Shown here piece after piece: positions 1 through 6,200 of a stretch of DNA of 7,110 nucleotides. Source of the stretch: Anaerolineales bacterium UBA2029 (GTDB lineage Bacteria; Chloroflexota; Anaerolineae; Aggregatilineales; Aggregatilineaceae); the NCBI GenBank assembly GCA_002332795.1, contig DDBP01000271.1:1-7110 (forward strand), read 5' to 3'. Position 1 is the stretch's first letter; every line of letters starts with the position of its first letter. The notes beneath the pieces are model-generated. The model saw only the letters and a program-made list of their open reading frames with translations. It ran no database searches and was not told where the DNA came from. The translations under genes and the position numbers were made by a program.

Positions 1-15
1 AGTGCATAACACGCT

Positions 16-1362
16 CTAGGATGACTCTGGCAGCGCCGCATCGGTCGAGGCGCGTGGCACGAACTGCACCTGGGCCACGCGCATTTCGTCCATGGCCACC
101 ACGATCACGTCGTAGGCACCATAGGTGACGCGGTCGCCGACGACGGGGATGCGATCCAGGCATTCGGCCACATAGCCGCCGATGGTGGCGGAGTGCACTT
201 CGCAGCCGGGGTCGCCGAAGCGCTCCGCAATGTCGCTGAGCGTGGTCAGCCCGTCCACGATGGGCGCGGCGGTGTCCCCGCCAGTGGGCGCGGCTTCAGC
301 GTCGAACTCGTCCTGCACTTCTCCCACCAGCTCTTCCAGGATGTCTTCCATGGTGGCGATGCCCGCCATGCCGCCGAACTCGTCTACCACCACTGTGAAG
401 GGCATTTTGGCTCGCTGCATCTGCTCCAGCACGCGGCCCACGTTGGCCATTTCGGGGAAGTAGAGCGGCATGCGCAGCACCGAACGCAGGTCGAAGGGCG
501 CTTCCCCGCAGATCAGGTCGGGCTGGTGCACGATGGCGTCGAACAGGTCTTTGGCGTGCAGGACACCCACCACCTGATCCAGGGAGTCCTGGTAGACGGG
601 ATAGCGCGAATAGGTGCCGGAGGCGACGCGCTGCAACACCACAGGCAGCGGCGCGTCTACCGGGATGCCCTCGACTTCGACACGCGGCTGCATGACATCG
701 CGCAGATACAGGTCGCTGAAGTCGAAGGCGCGCTGCAACAGGCGTTCCTCGGTGTCTTCCAGCAAGCCAGCTTCGCGGGAGGAGTGGACGAGCATCAGCA
801 GTTCCTCGGCGGAATGGACGCGCTCGTGCCCGCTGGCGGGTTCGAAGCCCAGCAGACGCACCACGCCGTTGCCGATGCTGTTCATCACAAAGATCACCGG
901 GCGGAACAGGTGCATGAAAGCGGTCACGGGACGGGCGACGATGATGGCAGTGCCTTCGGGCCGTTGCAGCGCAATGGACTTGGGAGCCAGTTCTCCCAGC
1001 ACAATGTGCAGCATGGTGACGATGGAGAAGGCCACGGCGAAGGAGAAACCCACTCCCAGGGCGTGTGACACATCGGCGGGCAGCAGCGACTCCAGAGCTG
1101 ATTCCACCAGGTGCCCCAGCGCCGGTTCGCCGATCCAGCCCAGACCCAGGCTCGCCAGGGTGATGCCCAATTGCGTGGCGGCGATGTAGCTATCCAGGCG
1201 TTGAATGGCGCGTTGGGCAACGCGCGCGCCTGTGTGCCCTTCTGCCGCGAGTTGGGCGATGCGCGTCCGCCGTGCGCCGACGAAGGCGAACTCCGCTGCC
1301 ACGAAGACGCCGTTGACAAATACCAGCCCGAAGACAGCCAGTAGACCGATGACCGTGTTCAT
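16..1362 (-). CDS. CNNM/CorC (HlyC/CorC) family membrane protein with DUF21, CBS pair and CorC_HlyC domains
   Basis: This 448-residue protein has the full architecture of the CNNM/CorC family, whose studied members export Mg2+ or act in magnesium and cobalt resistance; the substrate here is not known. The N-terminal DUF21 membrane domain covers about residues 1-195, with hydrophobic stretches near 3-30, 60-95, 102-125 and 140-170 and the family signature GELAPKSIAL at 123-132. A CBS pair follows at about 222-345, a likely adenine-nucleotide or Mg-ATP binding module, and ends in the typical DEFGGMAGIATMEDILEELVG stretch from 327. The CorC_HlyC (transporter-associated) domain spans about 365-437. 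Length and domain order are normal for the family. The ATG start fits a membrane segment beginning at once and has a GGTGA ribosome binding site six bases upstream. It diverges from the ThiS-like gene. The old 'hemolysin' name for such proteins is not evidence of toxin activity. Confidence 0.93.
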   Translation of the reverse strand: MNTVIGLLAVFGLVFVNGVFVAAEFAFVGARRTRIAQLAAEGHTGARVAQRAIQRLDSYIAATQLGITLASLGLGWIGEPALGHLVESALESLLPADVSHALGVGFSFAVAFSIVTMLHIVLGELAPKSIALQRPEGTAIIVARPVTAFMHLFRPVIFVMNSIGNGVVRLLGFEPASGHERVHSAEELLMLVHSSREAGLLEDTEERLLQRAFDFSDLYLRDVMQPRVEVEGIPVDAPLPVVLQRVASGTYSRYPVYQDSLDQVVGVLHAKDLFDAIVHQPDLICGEAPFDLRSVLRMPLYFPEMANVGRVLEQMQRAKMPFTVVVDEFGGMAGIATMEDILEELVGEVQDEFDAEAAPTGGDTAAPIVDGLTTLSDIAERFGDPGCEVHSATIGGYVAECLDRIPVVGDRVTYGAYDVIVVAMDEMRVAQVQFVPRASTDAALPESS

Positions 1363-1368
1363 GGTGTT

Positions 1369-1373
1369 TCACC
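1369..1373 (-). promoter_or_regulatory. Ribosome binding site of the CNNM gene
   Basis: GGTGA on the minus strand lies six bases upstream of the ATG at 1362 and supports that start. No convincing -35/-10 pair is visible further upstream. Confidence 0.5.
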
Positions 1374-1389
1374 GTAATGCCAGCCGACC

Positions 1390-1410
1390 CAACCGCGCGA
1401 TATGCGGTTG
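1390..1410 (-). repeat. 7+7 bp inverted repeat in the leader of the CNNM gene
   Basis: CAACCGC (1390-1396) and GCGGTTG (1404-1410) are exact reverse complements around a 7-base loop. The element begins 28 bases upstream of the CNNM start codon, so it would be in the 5' leader or overlap the promoter. It could be a small hairpin or an operator. There is no T-tract, so it is not an obvious attenuator, and it is far too small for the known Mg2+ riboswitches. Confidence 0.45.
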
Positions 1411-1471
1411 CCTGTAACCTTAGCATAGACTCGCGGTGTTCAACAGGGGCAGTTGGCGGGGGGTAGCAATC

Positions 1472-1494
1472 GGGGCACTGCGGGCGAGGGCGGG
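1472..1494 (+). other. G-quadruplex-capable G-run block upstream of the ThiS-like gene
   Basis: Four G-runs (GGGG 1472-1475, GGG 1482-1484, GGG 1488-1490, GGG 1492-1494) are separated by loops of 6, 3 and 1 bases, which meets the usual G3+N1-7 rule. A further GGGGGG run lies at 1458-1463. The block occupies the place where a -35 box would be for the extended -10 at 1502. Folding is inference; chance in GC-rich DNA is a real alternative. Confidence 0.5.
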
Positions 1495-1498
1495 CCTC

Positions 1499-1507
1499 TG
1501 CTATAAT
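1499..1507 (+). promoter_or_regulatory. Extended -10 promoter of the ThiS/MoaD-like gene
   Basis: TGC followed by a perfect TATAAT (1502-1507) forms an extended -10. There is no good -35 at 16-18 bases upstream, as is common for extended -10 promoters. Transcription would start near 1514, giving a leader of about 30 bases. The ribosome binding site is weak (GAAGAG or GTGAG within 1526-1535). Confidence 0.65.
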
Positions 1508-1544
1508 CGCCGGTGACCTGTCATCGAAGAGTGAGACTGCCAGC

Positions 1545-1784
1545 ATGAGCGATGTGACTTCTGCCCCTTCTTCTGCTGACGACGCCGACAAGTTCGCCGT
1601 CCTGACCTTTCGCCGCCGGGAATTCCGGGTGCGCGCCGGTCAGACGGTGCGTCAGGCCATCGTGCAGTGCGGGTTGCAGCCGGAGGAGGTGTTGGTCACG
1701 CGCAACGGCGAGCTGATCGAGGACGACGTGCTGCTGCAAACGGGCGATCGCGTTAAGCTGTTGCCGACCATTTCCGGCGGATGA
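1545..1784 (+). CDS. ThiS/MoaD-family ubiquitin-like sulfur carrier protein
   Basis: This 79-residue protein looks like a ubiquitin-fold sulfur carrier of the ThiS/MoaD/TtuB group. The core starts near residue 17 (FAVLTFRRREFRVRAGQTV) and runs through VTRNGELIEDDVLLQTGDRVKL to a C-terminal Gly-Gly. In this family the terminal glycine is adenylated by an E1-like enzyme (ThiF, MoeB) and converted to a thiocarboxylate that donates sulfur for thiamine, molybdopterin or tRNA 2-thiouridine. The 'RNGE...DGD/GDRV' pattern is closer to ThiS or TtuB than to classical MoaD, but the sequence does not settle which pathway. The first 15 residues are a Ser/Ala/Asp-rich tail of unknown role. No partner gene (thiF, thiG, moeB, moaE) is in the window. 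It lies 97 bases before the DinG gene on the same strand, each with its own -10. Confidence 0.85.
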   Translation: MSDVTSAPSSADDADKFAVLTFRRREFRVRAGQTVRQAIVQCGLQPEEVLVTRNGELIEDDVLLQTGDRVKLLPTISGG

Positions 1785-1790
1785 GCCGCC
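1776..1790 (+). repeat. Small GC-rich hairpin across the stop codon of the ThiS-like gene
   Basis: GGCGG (1776-1780) and CCGCC (1786-1790) pair around the loop ATGAG, which contains the TGA stop. The downstream sequence CTGATTT is only slightly T-rich, so this is at best a weak terminator. Confidence 0.3.
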
Positions 1791-1798
1791 CTGATTTG

Positions 1799-1810
1799 GG
1801 TAAAGTTACC
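1799..1810 (+). repeat. Small inverted repeat upstream of the dinG-like promoter
   Basis: GGTAA (1799-1803) and TTACC (1806-1810) are an inverted repeat with a 2-base centre, lying just upstream of where the -35 of the dinG-like promoter would be. It could be an operator, perhaps for DNA-damage control, but I cannot match it to a known regulator and it may be chance. Confidence 0.25.
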
Positions 1811-1831
1811 GGCGAAACTCCCGCGCAGGTG

Positions 1832-1840
1832 TGCTACAAT
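1832..1840 (+). promoter_or_regulatory. Extended -10 promoter of the exonuclease-DinG gene
   Basis: TGC followed by TACAAT (1835-1840) matches the extended -10 pattern and resembles the TGC-TATAAT in front of the ThiS-like gene. No clear -35 is seen. It predicts a start near 1847 and a leader of about 35 bases, so the helicase gene can be expressed on its own although read-through from upstream is also possible. Confidence 0.6.
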
Positions 1841-1870
1841 AGCCCCTCGGCAGCGATAGTCTGCTTAGAA

Positions 1871-1875
1871 CGGAG
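1871..1875 (+). promoter_or_regulatory. Ribosome binding site of the exonuclease-DinG gene
   Basis: CGGAG lies six bases before the ATG at 1882. It supports that start, which puts the first exonuclease acidic residue at position 9 as expected. Confidence 0.6.
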
Positions 1876-1881
1876 CACACC

Positions 1882-4680
1882 ATGCGCGGAGTCATTGTCG
1901 CCCTCGATCTGGAAACGACCGGCCTGAACCCAGACGAGGACGATATCATCGAAGTTGGGGCGGCGAAGTTTGAAGATGGCGAGCTGATAGACACGTTCAG
2001 CACGTTGATCAATCCAGGGCGAGGCGTGCCGGAACGCATCACCGCCATCACCGGCATTCGCACCGAAGATTTGATCGGGCAGCCGCGTTTTGATCAAGTG
2101 TTGCCCCGCCTGCGCAGCTTCATCGGTGCACACCCCCTTGTGGGGCACAAAGTGGATTTCGACCTGGCCTTTCTGGCGCGTCAGCGCCTGCTGCTGGACA
2201 ACCCTACCATTGACACCTATGACCTGGCCTCGGTGCTCCTGCCGACAGCGCCCCGCTACAGCCTGAACGGTCTGACGACGCAGTTTGGCCTGGAGACAAG
2301 CGAGTCGCACCGCGCCCTGGCCGATGCCGAGGCTGCCGGGCGGCTCTACTGGTTGCTGTGGGAGCTGACGCTGGCGTTGCCCGTGGAGACGCTGACCGAG
2401 ATCGTGGGGGCGGCGCGCGAAGCGGGCTGGTCTGCCGGGCACGTCTTTGGTGCAGCGTTGCAGGAACGAATGCGCACAACCTTCACCGCGCCGCAGCGTT
2501 CGCGGGCGATCACCGTGGAGCAGTTGTTCCCGCCGGACCGTCAGCCCTGGCGACCGTTACGACCCAACCCGGTGCGGCGACCCCTGGACATCGACCGGCT
2601 GGCACGCCTGATTGAAGAGGACGGCGACATCGCCGCAGCGTTCCCCGCCTATGAGCACCGCCCTGAACAGGTGACCATGCTGCGGCATGTGGCACGCGCC
2701 TTCAACGAGAACGATCACCTGATGATCGAAGCGCCGACCGGCGTCGGCAAGAGCATGGCCTATCTGCTACCCGCCATCTTCTGGGCCACCCAGAACAACG
2801 AGCGCGTGGTGATCAGCACCGCCACCATCAACCTGCAGGATCAGTTGCTGCAACGCGATCTGCCCTTGCTGCAACGGGCGCTGGGCATCCCCTTCGAAAT
2901 GGCTGTGCTCAAGGGGCGCAGTAACTACCTGTGTCCGCGTCGGCTGACGGCGCTGCGGCGACGCGGCCCGACCTCGGTAGACGAGGCGCGGATGCTGGCC
3001 AAGGTGCTGGTGTGGTTGCTGGGATCGGATTCCGGTGACCGCAACGAGATTTCGCTGCGGGGCTATGAGGAGAGCGCCATCTGGTCGCGGCTGAGCGCCG
3101 AGGACGAGGGGTGTACACTGGAGCGCTGCGAAGAGCAAATGGGCGGGGCCTGCCCCTTCTACAAAGCACGGCGGCAGGCGGAGTCCGCGCATGTGCTCAT
3201 CGTCAACCATGCGCTGCTGCTGGCGGATGTGCAGATCGGCAATCGCGTCTTGCCGGAGTACCGTCACCTGATCATAGACGAGGCGCATCACCTGGAAGAC
3301 GCGACGACCAACGGCCTGTCGTTCCAGATCAGTCAGACGGCGCTGCAACGGCGGCTGGACGAACTGGGCGACGCGCGACGTGGTCTGCTGGGCGAGGTGA
3401 TTCGCAGCACACGCGGCAGCGTGCCGGGCAAGTACTTCACACAGATCGAGGAATTCGTCAACATCGTCAGCGAGTCGCTGCGCTCGATGGGGCACCATGT
3501 GGAGCGCTATTTCGAGACGCTGCTGCGCTTCCTGGAATCGTCGGGGCAGTTGCGGGCGGGCGAATACTCCAATCAGGTGCGCATCACCGACGCACTGCGC
3601 CAGCAACCCAACTGGGCGCAGGTGCAGAATGCCTGGGAAGTGCTCAGTCAGTTCACCAAGGCCATCGCCGATGCCATGGGGCGACTGGCACGCGGACTGG
3701 CTGGGCTGGAGCAGTTCGACGTGCGCAATCTCGACGACATCCTGGCCAGCACGCAGGCTGCCGCGCGGCAACTGGCGGAGATTCATGAGCAGTTGCACTC
3801 GTTCTCCGTCAGCCCGCAGGAGAACATGATCTACTGGGCGCAGGTAGATCAGGACGGCACGCGGCTGTCCATCCATGCTGCGCCGCTGCACGTCGGCCCC
3901 CTGCTGCGGCAGCACATCTGGGACACCAAGGACGTGGTGATCCTCACCAGTGCCACCCTGCGCACGGGCGGCTCGTTCGACTACCTGTGCGACCGTCTGG
4001 CGGCGGATCATATGAGCACGGCAGTAGTGGGATCGCCGTTCGACTACGAGACTTCCACGCTGATCTTCATTCCCACCGATATGCCCGATCCGAACCAGAA
4101 GGACGAGTATCAACGGGCTGTCGAGCGTGGGCTGATCGAGCTGGCGGCAGCGACAGAGGGGCGGATGCTGGGCCTGTTCACCAGCTACGCTCAGCTACGG
4201 CAGACGGCCCAGGCCATCGCACCGCGGCTGGCGCTGGGCAACATCACCGTCTTCGACCAGAGCGACGGCACCAGCCGCCAGGCGCTGGTCGAAGGCTTCG
4301 TGCGCACAGAGCGGGCGGTATTGCTGGGGACGCGCTCCTTCTGGGAGGGGGTGGACATCCCCGGTGATGATCTCAGCGTGGTGGTGATCGTGCGGCTGCC
4401 GTTCGCCGTGCCCTCCGACCCGATCTTTGCGGCACGGTCGGAGCAGTACGAGAACAGCTTCATGCAATACGCCGTGCCCGATGCCGTGCTGCGTTTCCGC
4501 CAGGGCTTCGGGCGGCTGATCCGCACCAAGACCGATCGCGGGGTGGTGGCGCTGTTCGACAACCGCGTCATCACCAAGCGTTACGGGCAGGTCTTCCTGG
4601 ACAGTCTGCCGGGCTGCACCGTGGTGCGCGGGCGGCTGGCCGATCTGCCGCGCGCGGCCAGGGACTGGCTGGCGCGCTGA
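1882..4680 (+). CDS. dinG: DinG-family Fe-S helicase with N-terminal DnaQ-like (DEDDh) exonuclease domain
   Basis: This 932-residue protein joins a 3'-5' exonuclease to an XPD/DinG-type superfamily 2 helicase, and probably acts in DNA repair and removal of R-loops or other structures. The exonuclease domain (about 1-165) has D9 and E11 in LDLETTG, D94 in GHKVDFDLAF, and H143 and D148 in SHRALADAEA, so all DEDDh positions are present. The helicase starts near 240. It shows the Walker A motif APTGVGKS (284-291), a cysteine set C351, C411, C416 and C424 placed as in [4Fe-4S] DinG/XPD enzymes, DEAH at 466-469, TSATL at 689-693, GTRSFWEGVDIPG from 816, and motif VI QGFGRLIR at 874-881. The length matches the exonuclease-fused DinG of Bacillus and Staphylococcus (about 900-930 residues). 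From memory, those proteins have lost the Fe-S cysteines and S. aureus DinG works only as a nuclease, so having both parts intact is notable. The gene converges on the MltG-like gene. Confidence 0.93.
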   Translation: MRGVIVALDLETTGLNPDEDDIIEVGAAKFEDGELIDTFSTLINPGRGVPERITAITGIRTEDLIGQPRFDQVLPRLRSFIGAHPLVGHKVDFDLAFLARQRLLLDNPTIDTYDLASVLLPTAPRYSLNGLTTQFGLETSESHRALADAEAAGRLYWLLWELTLALPVETLTEIVGAAREAGWSAGHVFGAALQERMRTTFTAPQRSRAITVEQLFPPDRQPWRPLRPNPVRRPLDIDRLARLIEEDGDIAAAFPAYEHRPEQVTMLRHVARAFNENDHLMIEAPTGVGKSMAYLLPAIFWATQNNERVVISTATINLQDQLLQRDLPLLQRALGIPFEMAVLKGRSNYLCPRRLTALRRRGPTSVDEARMLAKVLVWLLGSDSGDRNEISLRGYEESAIWSRLSAEDEGCTLERCEEQMGGACPFYKARRQAESAHVLIVNHALLLADVQIGNRVLPEYRHLIIDEAHHLEDATTNGLSFQISQTALQRRLDELGDARRGLLGEVIRSTRGSVPGKYFTQIEEFVNIVSESLRSMGHHVERYFETLLRFLESSGQLRAGEYSNQVRITDALRQQPNWAQVQNAWEVLSQFTKAIADAMGRLARGLAGLEQFDVRNLDDILASTQAAARQLAEIHEQLHSFSVSPQENMIYWAQVDQDGTRLSIHAAPLHVGPLLRQHIWDTKDVVILTSATLRTGGSFDYLCDRLAADHMSTAVVGSPFDYETSTLIFIPTDMPDPNQKDEYQRAVERGLIELAAATEGRMLGLFTSYAQLRQTAQAIAPRLALGNITVFDQSDGTSRQALVEGFVRTERAVLLGTRSFWEGVDIPGDDLSVVVIVRLPFAVPSDPIFAARSEQYENSFMQYAVPDAVLRFRQGFGRLIRTKTDRGVVALFDNRVITKRYGQVFLDSLPGCTVVRGRLADLPRAARDWLAR

Positions 4681-4697
4681 GGGCAAGAGCCTTCGCC

Positions 4698-4740
4698 GCG
4701 GAGAAAGCTTCAAGACCGGGCAACCATTGTCTTTCTCCGC
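4698..4740. terminator. 10+10 bp inverted repeat between convergent genes, possible bidirectional terminator
   Basis: GCGGAGAAAG (4698-4707) and CTTTCTCCGC (4731-4740) are exact reverse complements separated by 23 bases. They fill most of the 65 bases between the stop codons of the dinG-like and MltG-like genes. The position fits a terminator serving both strands, but the loop is long and there is no T-tract on either side, so it is not a canonical Rho-independent terminator. Confidence 0.45.
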
Positions 4741-4745
4741 AATGC

Positions 4746-6062
4746 TCACTCGCAGTTGACGTTGGCCAGGTGCTCTTCGTAGGTGACGGCGAAGGCCACC
4801 CCGCCGCCACACGCTGCTGTGTGGTAGCGGTATTCGGTCTGCGCCGGATACACCGCCGCCCTGATGGCCGACAGGCCAGGGCTGTCAATCGGCGTCGGCG
4901 GCAGGCCGCGGCGCGTGTAGCTGTTGTAAGGTGAGTCTACTTCCAGGCCGCTGGCCGTCACGCGCGGCCACCAGTTGCCGGGCCGCCCCAGCGCGTACTG
5001 CACCGTCACCGTCTGCGCCAGGCGGTTGCCGTCGCGCAGGCGGTTGTAGAGCACGCTGGCGATCAGCGGCTGAATCTCTGGCGCGCGCGACTCCCGTTGC
5101 ACGATCGAAGCGATGATCAGCGCCTGGTAGAAGCTGACGCCCTGCGCTCCCGCATCCGCGCGCATCTGCGGACTGACGTTCGCCGCGAAGGCGCTCAGCA
5201 GCATGTCGCGGAACTGCTCAGCCGTGGTGTCGTTCTGCACGGTGTAGGTGCCAGGGAAGAGGAAACCTTCCAGCGAGGTGCCAGGCGGGCGCTCCATGGC
5301 GAAGTCGAAGGGCACGGCCACGTCTGGCCCGGTCGCGGCCAGGAAGTCCCCGCCGGTGAAGAGCGTCTGCGTGGCGTTGATGGCGTCGGCGATCTGCTCG
5401 CGCCGCCAGCCCTCGCGCACCACGATTGTGCATGGGCAGTTGGGCGTGCGCGGGCCGCGCAGACCCAGGTCGGTAGCCGGGCCGGAAGGCACCGACGGCG
5501 GCGCATTCTCCGCCGCGCCTGGGGGCAGGTAAATCACCTGGTCTACGCGCAGATAGCGGCTGTCCAGGCAGTTGGCCGCCATCAGATCGTCCACTGTCAC
5601 CGTGCCGCCTGCGCCGAGCACGAAGGCGAAGAGCGTGTCGTCCGGCTGCACGACGTAGCGTTCCCAGCCCGGCGGCGGGGCACAGCCGGCGCTGGTCTGC
5701 GTCACCGCCTGATCGCGTGCCGTTTCCGCGGCGACGAAGGCGGTCGGCGTTGGGGGTTGTGTGGGCAACGGGGCGCGGGCGGAAAGGTCTTCCGTGGCGA
5801 TGAGGGTCGCTGACGGCGTCGCGGTTGGGGTGGCAGGAGGGGTGAGGGTAGGTGTGCTGGTTGGAGTGGGCGTCAGCGTGACAACCTGGGCAGCCAGCGT
5901 GGGCAGGTCGGCCACGGCGGGCACGGGCGTCGCGTCGTCGCCATGTCGCACTGACAGGGTCACCAGGGTCAGCGCGATGCCCCAGGTCAACGCGCCCAGA
6001 CCCAGGGCCAGCGCCGCGGCGTAGCGCCCGGCGCGGTGCTCGGAATTCCGCCAGCGATTCAT
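4746..6062 (-). CDS. Divergent MltG-like endolytic murein transglycosylase with TM anchor, Thr/Pro linker and LysM domain
   Basis: This 438-residue protein resembles MltG (YceG), the membrane-anchored enzyme that cuts nascent glycan strands within the chain. It has a short basic N-terminus, one membrane segment (about 14-38), a low-complexity Thr/Pro linker (about 62-110), a LysM domain (about 134-180, ERYVVQPDDTLFAF to VDQVIYLPPG), and the MltG region from about 212 to the end. The likely catalytic glutamate is E324 in ASIVQRES. Other family marks are YNRL (339-342), SPYNSYTRRGLPP (377-389) and the TYEEHLANV ending. The usual LQxDPTV signature reads LAQTVTV (348-354), and the usual PPGPI reads PPTPI, so it is divergent. 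Six cysteines (127, 165, 209, 211, 418, 437) lie in the outer part and may form disulfides. MltG proteins commonly sit near ruvX/yqgF, tmk or aroE; none is here. It may be a specialised or weakly active paralog. Confidence 0.85.
   Translation of the reverse strand: MNRWRNSEHRAGRYAAALALGLGALTWGIALTLVTLSVRHGDDATPVPAVADLPTLAAQVVTLTPTPTSTPTLTPPATPTATPSATLIATEDLSARAPLPTQPPTPTAFVAAETARDQAVTQTSAGCAPPPGWERYVVQPDDTLFAFVLGAGGTVTVDDLMAANCLDSRYLRVDQVIYLPPGAAENAPPSVPSGPATDLGLRGPRTPNCPCTIVVREGWRREQIADAINATQTLFTGGDFLAATGPDVAVPFDFAMERPPGTSLEGFLFPGTYTVQNDTTAEQFRDMLLSAFAANVSPQMRADAGAQGVSFYQALIIASIVQRESRAPEIQPLIASVLYNRLRDGNRLAQTVTVQYALGRPGNWWPRVTASGLEVDSPYNSYTRRGLPPTPIDSPGLSAIRAAVYPAQTEYRYHTAACGGGVAFAVTYEEHLANVNCE
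5733..5879 (-). repeat. Low-complexity Thr/Pro-coding segment within the MltG-like gene
   Basis: Residues about 62-110 are dominated by Thr, Pro, Ala and Ser with TPTPTSTPT-type units, a flexible spacer between membrane anchor and LysM domain. On the plus strand the segment is G/T-rich with several GGG and GGGG runs (5827-5870), but the loops are too long for a standard quadruplex motif. Confidence 0.7.
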
Positions 6063-6068
6063 GCTCCG

Positions 6069-6074
6069 ATTCTA
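6069..6074 (-). promoter_or_regulatory. -10 box placed for a leaderless message of the MltG-like gene
   Basis: TAGAAT on the minus strand matches the -10 consensus at five of six positions and ends six bases before the ATG at 6062. Transcription would then begin at or next to the start codon, giving a leaderless mRNA. The GGAG in the gap ends one base before the ATG, too close to work as a ribosome binding site. No good -35 is visible. Confidence 0.45.
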
Positions 6075-6137
6075 GCGCCTGCCGCGGCCTCTAACCCGAC
6101 GCCTGCCTGACGATGTGCACGAAACCGTCACAAACCA

Positions 6138-6166
6138 CAAAAGCCCTCGCGCGTGACGCGAAGGCT
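6138..6166 (-). terminator. Rho-independent terminator of the SufR-like gene
   Basis: AGCCTTCGCG and CGCGAGGGCT, read on the minus strand (6166-6157 and 6151-6142), form a 10-bp stem with one mismatch around a 5-base loop. It begins 35 bases after the stop codon at 6201 and is followed by TTTTGTGGTTTG. The T-tract is short and interrupted, so strength is uncertain. It separates the regulator from the MltG-like gene on the same strand. Confidence 0.65.
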
Positions 6167-6200
6167 GGCGGTTGGCGTGCGGAACGCTGGTCGCGGCGGG

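Noticed and set aside
193..1068. 291-codon open frame on the plus strand inside the CNNM gene
   Set aside because: Its His/Gln/Gly-rich sequence is the complement of DUF21 and CBS coding sequence; no domain and no upstream signals.
1369..1440. Mg2+ riboswitch or long structured leader for the CNNM gene
   Set aside because: The available leader is too short and shows only one small hairpin, without the conserved elements of ykoK (M-box) or similar riboswitches.
2767..4113. 448-codon open frame on the minus strand inside the DinG gene
   Set aside because: It is antisense to clear helicase motifs (Walker A region through TSATL), is rich in Gln, Arg and His as expected of a GC-rich shadow frame, and has no recognisable domain.
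5097..5813. 238-codon open frame on the plus strand inside the MltG-like gene
   Set aside because: Antisense to the catalytic and LysM regions, with Arg/His/Gly-rich low-information sequence and no ribosome binding site noted.
5827..5870. Possible G-quadruplex in the Thr/Pro linker region
   Set aside because: The G-runs are separated by loops of 8 and 19 bases, outside the usual limit; the pattern is explained by Thr and Pro codons on the other strand.
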